Part shown: positions 50,620-59,589 of the stretch, piece after piece
Layout: every line of letters begins with the position of its first letter
How positions within the stretch are numbered: the stretch's first letter is position 1
Assembly (NCBI GenBank): GCA_036268775.1
Contig: DATATM010000030.1
Location: 1 to 64,000 of the forward strand
Source: DASZIT01 sp036268775
GTDB taxonomy: Bacteria > Actinomycetota > Acidimicrobiia > Acidimicrobiales > RAAP-2
Reading direction: 5' to 3'
DNA length: 64,000 bases
The notes under the pieces: model-generated
Told to the model about the DNA's origin: nothing
What the model saw: the letters and a program-made list of their open reading frames with translations, nothing else
The model's database searches: none
Translations under genes and position numbers: made by a program

Positions 50620-51308
50620 CGCGGGTCGCCATTGTCACCGGGGCCTCCAGCGGCATTGGTCGCGCCACCGCCGCTCGGCTGGAGGCGGAGGGTGTGACGG
50701 TGGCCGGCTTCGATGCCCAAGCCGATGATCCGGTCGACGTGAGCGACGCCAGGGCGGTCACCCGAGCCGTCGAGCGCGTCCATGATCAGCTTGGTCCGGT
50801 GGACATCCTGGTCAACGCCGCTGGGATCGCCGCCGGTGGCCCGCTGGGCTCCGATGGCTACGTCGAGTCCTGGGAGCGGTCCCTGTCCGTGAACCTCACC
50901 GGTGCCATGCACACCGTGCGGGCATGCCTCGGCGACCTCCTCCGCTCCGACGCCGGACGGATCGTCAACGTGGCTTCGACCGAAGCCCTGGCCGCCGGCC
51001 GCTTCAGTGGGCCGTACACGGTCTCGAAGCACGGCCTGCTCGGGTTCACCCGCTCGCTGGCGGTGGAACTCGGTCGACAGGGGGTGACCGCCAACTGTGT
51101 CTGTCCGGGGGCAACCCTCACCGGCATGACCGAGATCATCCCGGAGGCCGACCGGGACACCTATGCCCGGCGAAACATCCCGGTCGGGCGGTATGGCCGC
51201 CCAGAGGAGGTGGCGTACATGATCGCGGCGCTGACCGCCCCGGAGGCATCGTTTGTGAACGGCGCGGTGATCACGGTCGACGGGGGCATGTCCGCCTCGA
51301 GCCCCTGA
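50616..51308 (+). CDS. Short-chain dehydrogenase/reductase
   Basis: 230 residues from GTG 50616. TGASSGIG (about 9-16) binds NAD(P); NAAG, catalytic Ser in VASTEAL and YTVSKHG (Tyr, Lys) are intact, and the C-terminal PEASFVNGAVITVDGG is standard for classical SDRs of FabG type. After the beta2 strand the sequence FDAQADDPVDVSD suggests NAD preference (acidic at the strand end). The substrate is unknown. It is convergent with murD. Confidence 0.92.
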   Translation: MTRVAIVTGASSGIGRATAARLEAEGVTVAGFDAQADDPVDVSDARAVTRAVERVHDQLGPVDILVNAAGIAAGGPLGSDGYVESWERSLSVNLTGAMHTVRACLGDLLRSDAGRIVNVASTEALAAGRFSGPYTVSKHGLLGFTRSLAVELGRQGVTANCVCPGATLTGMTEIIPEADRDTYARRNIPVGRYGRPEEVAYMIAALTAPEASFVNGAVITVDGGMSASSP

Positions 51309-51348
51309 AGCCGCTGGACTCCCGCCGCCATCCGGCGACGGCCCACCC

Positions 51349-52704
51349 TCAGGTGGCTTCCCCGATCAGCCCGGTGGCGGCGATGAACTCCCGGCTGCGC
51401 TGCCGATAGCCCCCTTCCCCCTCGGGGGTGGGGGCCGCCGGGGAGAACAGCACGACTCCCCCCGCCGGGGTCATCGCGGTGGCCGAGGCCACCGCCTCCT
51501 CGAGGTCGGTGGCGGTCGCCACCGAGAGGCCGATCCCGGCACCGGCCAGCGCCCCCACCATCCGCGCCGGATCCGGGGGCAGCATCACCACCCTCGGGGT
51601 CGGGCGGCGGGCAGCCAGCGTCTCGGCCAGCGGGCGGAGATCGATGCCGCGGTCGGCCCCGCCCAGGATGACGGTGAGCTCGCGGCCGGGGAAGGCCGCG
51701 ACCGATGCCCCGGTGGCGAACGGATTGGAGGCGAGGGCGTCGTCGACGAAGGTGAGTCCGTCCCGCTCCCCCACTGTCCGGCAGCGGGACGGCAGTCCGT
51801 CGTAGCCGTAGACGGCGGCGATGACCGCCTCGGCCGCCGGCGCCTCGCCACGAAGCAGCCACACCCCGGCGATGGCGCCGCAGAGGTTGGCCAGGTTGTG
51901 CTCGCCGGGCACCCGGAGCCGTTCGGAGGCCAGCCACGGCACCCCGTCGACCGAGATCATCCCGGTGGGCTCGAACCGGACGCTTCCCGACGGTCCGAAC
52001 AACATCCGGTCAGGACGCTCGGCGGTGCGGCGCACGGCTTCGATACTGCCAGCGTTGACCGCCAACGAACCCGGGGGACCGGCGGTGACCAGCCGGAGCT
52101 TGTCCCGGTAGTAGGCCTCCTCGCCGCCGTGCCAGTCGAGGTGGTCCGGCGCCAGGCTGGTGAGGACGCAGACCGGAGGGGAGACGGTGACGTCAGCGGC
52201 CTGGTAGGAGGAGACCTCGACCACGTAGGCGTCCACCCGATCCCGGCCGTAGAGGTCGGTAACCGGCTCGCCGATGTTCCCGGCCAGGGCCACCGACAGT
52301 CCGAGCTCCCGGAGGATCGAGGCGGCCAGCGAGGCGGTGGTGCTCTTCCCCTTGGTCCCGGTGATGGCCAGCACCGGCGCGTCGTGGAAGTCCTCCAACC
52401 AGATGGCGGTGGCCGTGGTGACGGTGACCCCGGCGGATTCGGCTGCCACCAGCTCGCCCCGGTACCGGCTCACCCCGGGGGCGCGCACCACCACGTCCAA
52501 CCCGCTCCAGTCCACCCGGACCGGGGCCAGCACCGGCATCCCCGGCGACAGGCCGGCATCCACCCGCTCGGTGGCCGCCCCCACCTGATCGTCGATGAGG
52601 ACCGGGGAAGACCCCCGTTCGATGAGCAAGCGGGCCATCGCCAATCCCTCTTGTCCCATCCCCCACACCGCCACCCTTTGGCGACTGAGTTCGGCGAGGG
52701 TCAC
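51349..52704 (-). CDS. murD2: UDP-N-acetylmuramoyl-L-alanine:glutamate ligase (MurD family; probably the L-Glu-specific MurD2)
   Basis: 451 residues. Mur ligase motifs: ITGTKGKSTTA (ATP loop, about 114-124), VEVSSYQ, LAPDHLDWHG, and the C-terminal NPFATGASVAAF and VILGGADRGID. MurD adds glutamate to UDP-MurNAc-L-Ala in the cytosol. Here the upstream gene (4-base overlap) is a MurL-like epimerase; in organisms with MurL the paired ligase adds L-glutamate, which MurL then epimerises. The assignment as MurD2 rests on this pairing, not on visible specificity residues. Confidence 0.85.
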   Translation of the reverse strand: MTLAELSRQRVAVWGMGQEGLAMARLLIERGSSPVLIDDQVGAATERVDAGLSPGMPVLAPVRVDWSGLDVVVRAPGVSRYRGELVAAESAGVTVTTATAIWLEDFHDAPVLAITGTKGKSTTASLAASILRELGLSVALAGNIGEPVTDLYGRDRVDAYVVEVSSYQAADVTVSPPVCVLTSLAPDHLDWHGGEEAYYRDKLRLVTAGPPGSLAVNAGSIEAVRRTAERPDRMLFGPSGSVRFEPTGMISVDGVPWLASERLRVPGEHNLANLCGAIAGVWLLRGEAPAAEAVIAAVYGYDGLPSRCRTVGERDGLTFVDDALASNPFATGASVAAFPGRELTVILGGADRGIDLRPLAETLAARRPTPRVVMLPPDPARMVGALAGAGIGLSVATATDLEEAVASATAMTPAGGVVLFSPAAPTPEGEGGYRQRSREFIAATGLIGEAT

Positions 52705-54062
52705 CGGGTCCCGGTCAACAGTCGATCGACCGCCGAGGCCACTTCGGCATCGGGGAACCCCGGGGAGGATTCAGGAGCCAGCAATCTCTCCACGTCGCGA
52801 TCGGAGACCATGGCACGGGCCCGCGGGGCGAGGGCGCGCACCACCACCGTGTCCTTCCAGGCGGGCAGATCCGACAGCATCTGCATCGCGGCGGCCGACT
52901 CGCCCCGCTCCCCCACGCACTCGAACGGCTTGCCCTCTTCACTCATGAGGGCGGCGAACCCCTCCACCTGCTCGGGATCGTCGAACATGTCCCGGCCGAT
53001 GATGGCCACCATGGCCTTCGGGGTCAGGAACGGGGCCAGCATCAGCCCGACGAACCGGCACTTCGGGCAATGGCCGCACCAGCGGTCACCGGCGGCCGCC
53101 TGCTGGCGGAAGGCGGCGTTGCAGCTGCAGAAAGTGGAGTGGTAGCCGGTGAGGCCCGAGAAGGCCCGGGCGATGGACAGCTCGGAGTACCGGCGGAGGG
53201 CGGAGCCATAGGTGAGCCCCGGATCGATCGAGTCGGCGATCAAGTGCTGGAGAATGACCTCGAAGTCGAGGCTCTTCGAATACTGATGGTTGACCGGCAC
53301 CCCGTCGACCCAACGGGTCTCCTCGCTGGCCGAGCGCTCGATGGCCATGGCGATGGAGTCGTAGCCATAGACATAGCTGCCGGCCACCGCGATAAGGGAG
53401 ACGATGGCAGTGATCGGCACATGACCGTTGAGGGCTCCGGCGGCATTCAGCCGGGTCAACTCCGGCGACAGGTGGCGGCGGATGACGATCAACTCGAGGC
53501 CGGTCTGGGCGGCCAGCTCGACGACCAACGGGTGGGGGTTCACGGCCAGGAGCCGGGGGCTCAGGTGCCGGACGGCTTCGATGAGCACCATGGAGTCCTT
53601 GCCACCGCCGATCGGGACCACCAGCCCGCCGGGTCGGGGCGACCGCCGCGGCTCGGCGGCGACCTCCGGAGCCGGGCCGGAGCGGATCTCCACCTCCCGG
53701 GGAATCGGGAGGCCGTTGGTCACTGCGAACTCCCGCAGACCGTCGTCGTAGAGGTGGCGGTGAAACTCTGACTCCGAGCCGGTCAGTCCGCTTCCCTCTA
53801 CCACCACCCGCGGCGGAGCCCCCGCCTTGTAGTAGCTGGTTCCGGCCGCGATGTGCAGGTGGTGGAGGGCACGATCCAGCCCGGCCGCATCGAAGGGCAG
53901 GTCGGCCGGGGGCTCGGTCTCGAAGGTGATGGTCTCTTCGAACGAGTACTGGTCACCGAGCCCATAGCGAAAGGACACGGTCCGCGAGGAGCGGTCGTAT
54001 GTGTTGTCGACAATCCTGAACGTGTCGACTGACGCCGGATCGAACCGGTCTCGGTCGTTCAT
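52701..54062 (-). CDS. murL: UDP-N-acetyl-muramoyl-L-alanyl-L-glutamate epimerase (MurL)
   Basis: 453 residues from ATG 54062 (GTG 54071 is possible). The central GGLVVPIGGGKDSMVLIEAV has the S/G-GGKDS loop of ATP-pyrophosphatase-type enzymes. The rest (FRIVDNTYDRSSRTVSFRYG; NHQYSKSLDFEVILQHLIAD; a Cys set CSCNAAFRQQ and WCGHCPKCRF) matches my knowledge of MurL, known from Xanthomonas and some actinobacteria. MurL converts the L-Glu of UDP-MurNAc-L-Ala-L-Glu to D-Glu with ATP, replacing glutamate racemase MurI. It is coupled to the ligase and lies 25 bases after a sulfatase gene. Confidence 0.87.
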   Translation of the reverse strand: MNDRDRFDPASVDTFRIVDNTYDRSSRTVSFRYGLGDQYSFEETITFETEPPADLPFDAAGLDRALHHLHIAAGTSYYKAGAPPRVVVEGSGLTGSESEFHRHLYDDGLREFAVTNGLPIPREVEIRSGPAPEVAAEPRRSPRPGGLVVPIGGGKDSMVLIEAVRHLSPRLLAVNPHPLVVELAAQTGLELIVIRRHLSPELTRLNAAGALNGHVPITAIVSLIAVAGSYVYGYDSIAMAIERSASEETRWVDGVPVNHQYSKSLDFEVILQHLIADSIDPGLTYGSALRRYSELSIARAFSGLTGYHSTFCSCNAAFRQQAAAGDRWCGHCPKCRFVGLMLAPFLTPKAMVAIIGRDMFDDPEQVEGFAALMSEEGKPFECVGERGESAAAMQMLSDLPAWKDTVVVRALAPRARAMVSDRDVERLLAPESSPGFPDAEVASAVDRLLTGTR

Positions 54063-54087
54063 GGCGCGCACAGCGTACAGGTTGGCT

Positions 54088-55731
54088 TCAGTGGCCACTG
54101 CGGTGGAGCGGGACCCGCCGGTGGTCCTCACGGGCTGATTCCAGCACCTGACGGAGCCGGTCGACCGGCGCCTCCGGGGCGGTCCAGAGGTTGTTCCGCT
54201 CCTCCGGGTCGGCGCTCAGGTCATAGAGCTCCCACTGGGAATCCACCGGGTCGGGGTCGGCTCCCGCCGGCGGGGCCACCCGGTGGGCCGCCTCCCACTC
54301 GGTGAGACGGTCGTAGTACTGGCTCAGCTTCCAGAGCCGGGAATCCCCGTCGTCGCCCTCGGGGAGGGCAACAATGACCGACTCGATGTTGGCCGGCGCC
54401 GCCACCGGCACGAAACGGTCTCCGGTGAACCGGTTGTTCTGACGGAGCCCGGCGTCGATGTGGTCCTCGGTGGTGAAATAGACCGGATCACCCGGCGGCG
54501 ACGACTCCGGGGACCGGATCATCGGGCTGAGGTCGCGACCCACCAGTCCCTGGACCTCGACATGCTGCTTTGACAGTTCTCCCATCAGCGATTCCGGTTC
54601 GACCCCGGCCAAGCCGAGCAGGGTGGGGAGGAGATCGATGTGACTGGTCGGCGCCGAGACCCCGGTTGCCGATGGGGTGATGCCGGGGCCGGACACCACC
54701 AGTGGCACCCGGATGGCTTCGTCGAAGGCGCTGTACCACTTCTGCTGCATCCCGCCGTGGGCGCCGACCAGGTCCCCGTGGTCGGAGGTGAAGATCACGA
54801 TGGTGTCCTCCGCCAATCCGGAGGCATCGAGGGCCAGCAGGATCCGCTCGATGGCCCGGTCCACCAATTGATGGAGCCAGAGATAGAAACGGCGGTAGGT
54901 GCCGTCGGTCGGCTGCGGGTACAGGAGCTGGGGCCAGAGGTCCCGGAACCGCTGCTGGCAGTCCGGCCGACCGGCGAAGCTGTCGCCCTGGGACGGGGCC
55001 TCGCCCACTTCGGGCACCCCGTCGTCGATGGCCGGGAAGCCGAGGGCGTCCCAACCGAAGCCGGAGAAGACGATGTCGTGGGGGTTGACGAACGACGCCA
55101 CCGCCAGGAACGGTCGGGAGTCGGCCTGGTCGGCGGCCAACTCCCCGAACAGCTCACTGACTTGATCGGCGAAGAGCGGATCCCGCACGAAGCCGGTGTC
55201 CGCCGGGTTCGGCCCGTGGGGCTCTCGGCCGATCCAACCGGAGAAGCCGAACCGCTCCAGCCGGTCGGCCCGCTGGTAGAGGTCGACCACCTCGGGGTCC
55301 ACGGTGCCGGTCCGGTCGTTGGCCATCAACCCGACGTGGCTGCCACCAGGAATCAGGTCGGCGTGGGAGATGTGCCACTTCCCCCGGTAGTGGGTGCTGT
55401 AGCCGGCGGCCCGGAACCAGTCCCCCATGGTCGGCACCCCGTCGGGGTCGAGCCAGGAGATGCCCGGGTCGTTGGCCGCCTTGGCCAGGCCGTCGGTGGA
55501 GGTCACCCCGTGCAACGAGGGGTAGTGCCCGGTGAAGAGGGATGCCCGGCTGGGGAGGCAGGCGGTCGAGGCGGCGTAGTGACGGTGGAACTCGACCCCG
55601 TCGGCCCGCAACCGCTGGCGGGCCGGGAACATGTCCCGCCGGAAGTTCGTCACCGCCGCCTCTTCATAGGGAGGCGGGTACCGTTCCTCGTCGGTCATGA
55701 TGACCAGGACATTGGGTCGGCGCTCCGGCAT
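54088..55731 (-). CDS. Type I sulfatase
   Basis: 547 residues. The formylglycine signature is CLPSRASLFTG (Cys58), with the metal-binding residues in VIMTDEERYP and FTSDHGDLVGAHG. It resembles choline-sulfatase/alkaline-phosphatase superfamily members and ends with the usual LYDLSADPEERNNLW segment. No signal peptide is visible. It precedes murL by 25 bases on the same strand; whether it joins cell-wall work or is only co-transcribed is unknown. Confidence 0.93.
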   Translation of the reverse strand: MPERRPNVLVIMTDEERYPPPYEEAAVTNFRRDMFPARQRLRADGVEFHRHYAASTACLPSRASLFTGHYPSLHGVTSTDGLAKAANDPGISWLDPDGVPTMGDWFRAAGYSTHYRGKWHISHADLIPGGSHVGLMANDRTGTVDPEVVDLYQRADRLERFGFSGWIGREPHGPNPADTGFVRDPLFADQVSELFGELAADQADSRPFLAVASFVNPHDIVFSGFGWDALGFPAIDDGVPEVGEAPSQGDSFAGRPDCQQRFRDLWPQLLYPQPTDGTYRRFYLWLHQLVDRAIERILLALDASGLAEDTIVIFTSDHGDLVGAHGGMQQKWYSAFDEAIRVPLVVSGPGITPSATGVSAPTSHIDLLPTLLGLAGVEPESLMGELSKQHVEVQGLVGRDLSPMIRSPESSPPGDPVYFTTEDHIDAGLRQNNRFTGDRFVPVAAPANIESVIVALPEGDDGDSRLWKLSQYYDRLTEWEAAHRVAPPAGADPDPVDSQWELYDLSADPEERNNLWTAPEAPVDRLRQVLESAREDHRRVPLHRSGH

Positions 55732-55764
55732 CGGCAGCCACCCTAGAACGAAACGATCGCCGCC

Positions 55765-56277
55765 CTAGGAATGGAAATCGGCGCCGGGGACATCGAGGGG
55801 AGCGGGCTCGGGGAACGGGAACACCTCGAGGTCCTGGCCGTGGCGGGCCAGGGAGTGGTAATCGCGCTGGGCGAACCACCAACGGCCGTCGTCGAAGCGG
55901 TAACGGTCGTGATAGAGCCCGAAGGCGTTGGTCCACCTCCCACTGCTCTCTTCTTGGCGGTGCTCGCACATATACAACCGGCAGACCGCCGAGCCGGCCC
56001 CGGGGCCGTCGGGGAACACGATGTGGGCGTTGAGGATCTCGAATTCGAAGAAGGAGAACCGGGTCACCGACGACCCGATGAACTCCCCCAACGCGGTGCC
56101 CCCCACCAGCCGGAGAGGGTCACCTTTCCGGGTGTTGATGACGATGGCGGCGTCGGGGAGGAACAGCTCCTCCAGCTCGGCCCAGGCCCGCCGATTGACG
56201 ACGTCGGCGTAGGCGTGCTGCAGCCGGCGGATGCCGGTGTCGTGGACTGCGGTGAGAAGCAGCTCGTCGTCGATCAC
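55765..56277 (-). CDS. SnoaL-like (NTF2-fold) protein
   Basis: 170 residues from GTG 56277. The ring-hydroxylase-beta/SnoaL-like pattern is clear: IRRLQHAYADVVNRRAWAEL EELF at the start (helix and hydrophobic strand), HIVFPDGPGAGSAVCRLYMC in the middle, and GLYHDRYRFDDGRWWFAQRD at the end. The fold serves as an isomerase/dehydratase or as a small binding domain. Its Tyr/Asp pair in HAYADVV matches the usual active-site helix of SnoaL_4 members. Same strand as the sulfatase, 33 bases upstream. Confidence 0.88.
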   Translation of the reverse strand: MIDDELLLTAVHDTGIRRLQHAYADVVNRRAWAELEELFLPDAAIVINTRKGDPLRLVGGTALGEFIGSSVTRFSFFEFEILNAHIVFPDGPGAGSAVCRLYMCEHRQEESSGRWTNAFGLYHDRYRFDDGRWWFAQRDYHSLARHGQDLEVFPFPEPAPLDVPGADFHS

Positions 56278-56384
56278 AGGCGAACGCTACTTCGCCGGCC
56301 GGGGCACGGACTTCGGAGCCGGCGGATAGCTTGGGCCTACGACCCGACGAGGGCCGGTCCCTACTGATTCGACACGAGGTGCCC

Positions 56385-57365
56385 ATGGAATACGTGAATC
56401 TCGGAGCCACCGGTCTGCGGGTCTCCCGCGTCTGCCTCGGCATGATGAGCTTCGGCAACGACAGCGAACGACCCTGGGTCCTCAACGAAGCGGCCGCCGA
56501 GCCGATCGTGAAGGTCGCGGTGGAGGGAGGGGTCACCTTCTACGACACCGCCGACACCTATTCGGCGGGGGCCAGCGAAGTGGCCACCGGCCGCTTGCTG
56601 CGGAAGTTCTTCGAGCGCGACGACGTGGTGGTGGCGACCAAGGTGTACATGCCGATGCGGCCGGGGGAGAACGGCAAGGGCCTGTCCCGCAAGCACATCC
56701 TCTCGGCCATCGATGCCTCACTGGCCCGACTCGACATGGAGTACGTGGATCTCTACCAGATCCACCGCTGGGACCATCACACCCCCATCGAAGAGACCAT
56801 GGAGGCGCTCCACGACGTGGTGCGCTCGGGGAAGGCCCGCTACATCGGCGCCTCCAGCATGTTCGCCTGGCAGTTCGCCAAGGCCCAGCGAGTCGCCGAC
56901 GAGAACCACTGGACCCGCTTCGTCTCCATGCAGCCTCACTACAACCTGATCTACCGGGAAGAGGAGCGCGAGATGATCCCCCAGTGCATCGACCAGGGGG
57001 TGGCGGTCATCCCCTGGAGCCCGCTGGCCCGGGGGGTGCTGGCCGGCAACCGAACCCGCGGGGGCGAACGGTCCACCACCCGGTCGTCGACCGACGCGTT
57101 TACCGACTACCTCTACGACCAACCCACCGACTTCGATGTGGTCGAGCGGGTGGCGGAGGTGGCCAAGGCCCGCGAGGTGCCTCCGGCCCAGGTTGCCCTG
57201 GCCTGGCTGTTGCAGCGCCCGGGGGTGACCGCCCCGATCGTGGGGGCCACCAAGGAGAGTCACCTGACCGACGCGTTGGCGGCCGAACAGCTAGTGCTCA
57301 CCGAGGAGGAAATCGCCCGGCTGGAGGAGCCCTACGTCCCCCACCCGGTGCTCGGACACTTCTGA
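56385..57365 (+). CDS. Aldo/keto reductase
   Basis: 326 residues from ATG 56385 with a GAGGTG site. AKR tetrad: Asp in YDTADTYSAG, Tyr55-type in the same helix, Lys in VVATKVYMP, and His in YQIHRWDHHTP. The C-terminal NADPH-binding QVALAWLLQRPGVTAPIVGA is intact. It belongs to the AKR group near YajO/Tas (several-substrate ketone or sugar reductases). Cytosolic. It is followed by the PHO-box-like repeats. Confidence 0.93.
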   Translation: MEYVNLGATGLRVSRVCLGMMSFGNDSERPWVLNEAAAEPIVKVAVEGGVTFYDTADTYSAGASEVATGRLLRKFFERDDVVVATKVYMPMRPGENGKGLSRKHILSAIDASLARLDMEYVDLYQIHRWDHHTPIEETMEALHDVVRSGKARYIGASSMFAWQFAKAQRVADENHWTRFVSMQPHYNLIYREEEREMIPQCIDQGVAVIPWSPLARGVLAGNRTRGGERSTTRSSTDAFTDYLYDQPTDFDVVERVAEVAKAREVPPAQVALAWLLQRPGVTAPIVGATKESHLTDALAAEQLVLTEEEIARLEEPYVPHPVLGHF

Positions 57366-57378
57366 GCGCCCCCTTTCC

Positions 57379-57419
57379 GGTGAACGTCGGATGAACCTTT
57401 CGGTGAACGACCGGTAACC
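57379..57419 (+). promoter_or_regulatory. PHO-box-like direct repeats (PhoP-type)
   Basis: GGTGAAC (57379), GATGAAC (57390), GGTGAAC (57402) and GGTAACC (57413) repeat at 11-, 12- and 11-base steps. On the opposite strand they read GTTCACC, GTTCATC and GTTCACC, close to the 11-base direct-repeat units of actinobacterial PhoP sites. They lie 60-100 bases before the lipoprotein gene. Confidence 0.5.
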
Positions 57420-57478
57420 CTAAAAAGAACCCTTAAAAACGCCTGAGAAGACTTTCCGGCTCGGTTAGGGTTCTGCGC

Positions 57479-57796
57479 ATGAGCGTGGGGGACTTCTCGT
57501 CGGCACCTTTTCATCGCGTCGATCGCGCCACCCGGGTGGTCGCCATCGCCACGGTGGGTCTCACCATTCTGTTGGCCGGATGCGCCAGCACGCCGGCCAA
57601 GACCGTCCCCCCGAAGGCGAGCACGACCACCACCACCGTCGCCCCGACGACGACCTCTACGACGGTCCCGCCCACCACCACCACGGTGCCACCGACCACC
57701 ACCACCGTCGCCCCGACCACGACCACCACCTACTACTCGCCGCCGTCCACCTACTACGTCCCGTCTCCGAATCCCACCTGCGCCCCACCATGTTGA
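57479..57796 (+). CDS. Small Thr/Pro-rich lipoprotein
   Basis: 105 residues from ATG 57479. The hydrophobic VVAIATVGLTILLAGC ends in a lipobox (Cys about 37). The mature part is a short disordered stalk of TTTT-V-PP/AP units (about 48-85) ending YYSPPSTYYVPSPNPT-CAPPC with two cysteines. No domain is present. Its stop overlaps the next gene's ATG by 7 bases, so they are co-translated. The PHO-box-like repeats lie upstream. Confidence 0.8.
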   Translation: MSVGDFSSAPFHRVDRATRVVAIATVGLTILLAGCASTPAKTVPPKASTTTTTVAPTTTSTTVPPTTTTVPPTTTTVAPTTTTTYYSPPSTYYVPSPNPTCAPPC

Positions 57797-59589
57797 GTGA
57801 CGGCCCGCCATCCCGGCGGCGCCCCGCGGTCAGCCGACGGCGGCGGGCCTGGCGCCGACCCATCCAGGTAGCCGCGGCTCTGGTGGTCGTCGCCTGTCTG
57901 GCCGGTAGCCAGGGACTCCCGGCGGCCGCCCAGGTCCTGACCGGCATCGGATCCGGCGGGGTCCTGGCTTCCCACGACGCTGCACCCCCATCCGGCTACT
58001 GGTTACTGGGTGACGACGGCGGGGTCTTCTCGTATGGTGCCGCCCGCTTCTACGGGTCGATGGGGGGCCAGACCCTCAACCGCCCGACCGTCTGCATGGC
58101 CTCCACCGTCACCGGGCAGGGCTACTGGCTGGTCGCCCAGGACGGCGGCATCTTCTCCTTCGGGGGCGCCTCCTTCTACGGATCGACCGGCGGCCTGACC
58201 CTGGTCAAGCCGGTGGTGGGGATGGCCGCCACCCCCGACGGGGGCGGCTACTGGCTGGTGGCCACCGACGGTGGGGTCTTCTCCTTCGGGGACGCGGCGT
58301 TCTACGGCTCCACCGGCGGCATGGCCCTCAACCAACCGGTGGTCGGGATGGCCTCCACCCCCGACGGCAAGGGCTACTGGTTGGTGGCCTCCGACGGCGG
58401 CACCTTCTCCTTCGGTGACGCGGCGTTCTACGGCTCGACCGGTGCCCTGACCCTCAACAAGCCGGTGGTGGGGATGGCCGCCACCCCCGACGGCAAGGGC
58501 TACTGGCTGGTGGCCACCGACGGCGGCATCTTCTCCTTCGGGGATGCCCCCTTCCTCGGCTCGGCCGGAGGCCTCCCCTTGGCCCAGCCGGTGGTGGGGA
58601 TGAGCACCACCGCCAGCGGCCGCGGCTACTGGCTGGCCGCCCAGGACGGCGGGATCTTCACCTATGGCGACGCCCCCTTCCTCGGCTCGTTGGCCGGGTC
58701 GCCCCATGTCGCCTCGGTGGCCGCCATCTCCGGAGTGGGGCGTCCGGGCGGATGCCAGGGCACCGTCGTCCCCAACAACCTTCCCGTCCCCGGTGGCGGC
58801 GGGCCACCCGGTGAGGGGCAATGGGTCCCGGCCAGCCGCAACGTCGGGCCGACCCCCGCCGTCTACACCACCACCCTCCGGCCCTATCCCGGCGGCTCTC
58901 CGGCCGGGATCGCCTGGATGGACATGAGCCGTTCCAGCCTCAGGCTGTACGCCGGGCCTCCTTCCCAGCCGGCCGGCAACTACCTCTATTCCGGCCAGGT
59001 GGTGCCGAGCGACCGGTCACGCCTCCTGGACGCCTTCAACTCCGGGTTCCTGATGGCGGACACGGTGGGGGGTTGGTACTCGGGGGGCCAGATGCCGCTA
59101 CCGCTCCGTAACGGGACCGCCTCGCTGGTGATCTACAACAACGGGAAGGTGCAGATCGGCGCCTGGGGCTCGGAGGTCGGGATGTCCCCGGCGGTGTACT
59201 CGGTGCGCCAGAACCTCGGCATGCTGGTCGACGGCGGCCGTCCCGCCGCGGACCTGTCCGTCGGAGCCTGGGGGGCGGTGCTGGGCGGGGTCGGCGGCAA
59301 CTGGCGCTCGGGGATCGGCACCGACCGGTTCGGCAACCTCATCTATGTCGGTGGGGCCAACCTCCTGCCCGCCGATCTGGCCCACCTGCTGCTGGTGGCC
59401 GGGGCGGTCGAGGGCATGGAGCTGGACATCAATCCCCAGTGGGTGACCCTCTCCACCTACTTCACCGCCCCGGGACAGACCAACCCGGCGGTGGTGGCCG
59501 GCCAGAACCTGATTCCCGGCATGTACTACGGGCCGAATCGCTTCATCAGCTACTCGGAGCGGGACTTCCTGGCCTTAGTGTCCAGCTGA
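57790..59589 (+). CDS. Secreted protein with six GYWLV repeats and a phosphodiester-glycosidase (NAGPA-like) domain
   Basis: 599 residues from ATG 57790 (TTG 57793 is possible). A long basic start and a hydrophobic segment (IQVAAALVVVACLAGSQGLP) give a signal sequence. Residues about 69-320 are six 42-residue repeats of the form GYWLVATDGGIFSFGDAAFY followed by GSTGG and a PVVGMA...P.G segment, a likely beta-propeller. After a Pro/Gly linker comes a NAGPA-like phosphodiester glycosidase domain (about 345-599: AFNSGFLMADTVGGWYSGGQ; GTASLVIYNNGKVQIGAWGS; RQNLGMLVDGG; GAVEGMELDINPQ). The family removes sugars linked through phosphodiesters; here a wall polymer is a plausible target. Confidence 0.9.
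   Translation: MLSDGPPSRRRPAVSRRRRAWRRPIQVAAALVVVACLAGSQGLPAAAQVLTGIGSGGVLASHDAAPPSGYWLLGDDGGVFSYGAARFYGSMGGQTLNRPTVCMASTVTGQGYWLVAQDGGIFSFGGASFYGSTGGLTLVKPVVGMAATPDGGGYWLVATDGGVFSFGDAAFYGSTGGMALNQPVVGMASTPDGKGYWLVASDGGTFSFGDAAFYGSTGALTLNKPVVGMAATPDGKGYWLVATDGGIFSFGDAPFLGSAGGLPLAQPVVGMSTTASGRGYWLAAQDGGIFTYGDAPFLGSLAGSPHVASVAAISGVGRPGGCQGTVVPNNLPVPGGGGPPGEGQWVPASRNVGPTPAVYTTTLRPYPGGSPAGIAWMDMSRSSLRLYAGPPSQPAGNYLYSGQVVPSDRSRLLDAFNSGFLMADTVGGWYSGGQMPLPLRNGTASLVIYNNGKVQIGAWGSEVGMSPAVYSVRQNLGMLVDGGRPAADLSVGAWGAVLGGVGGNWRSGIGTDRFGNLIYVGGANLLPADLAHLLLVAGAVEGMELDINPQWVTLSTYFTAPGQTNPAVVAGQNLIPGMYYGPNRFISYSERDFLALVSS
57994..58749 (+). repeat. Six in-frame repeats with an exact 126-base period
   Basis: GGCTACTGG (Gly-Tyr-Trp) recurs at 57994, 58120, 58246, 58372, 58498 and 58624, always 126 bases apart. 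The exact period means no indel has fixed between units; the middle four are nearly identical at DNA level. Confidence 0.9.

Noticed and set aside
57622..57732. Repeated ACCACCACC units as a CRISPR-like or regulatory repeat
   Set aside because: They code the Thr/Pro stalk of the lipoprotein in frame; no spacers are present.
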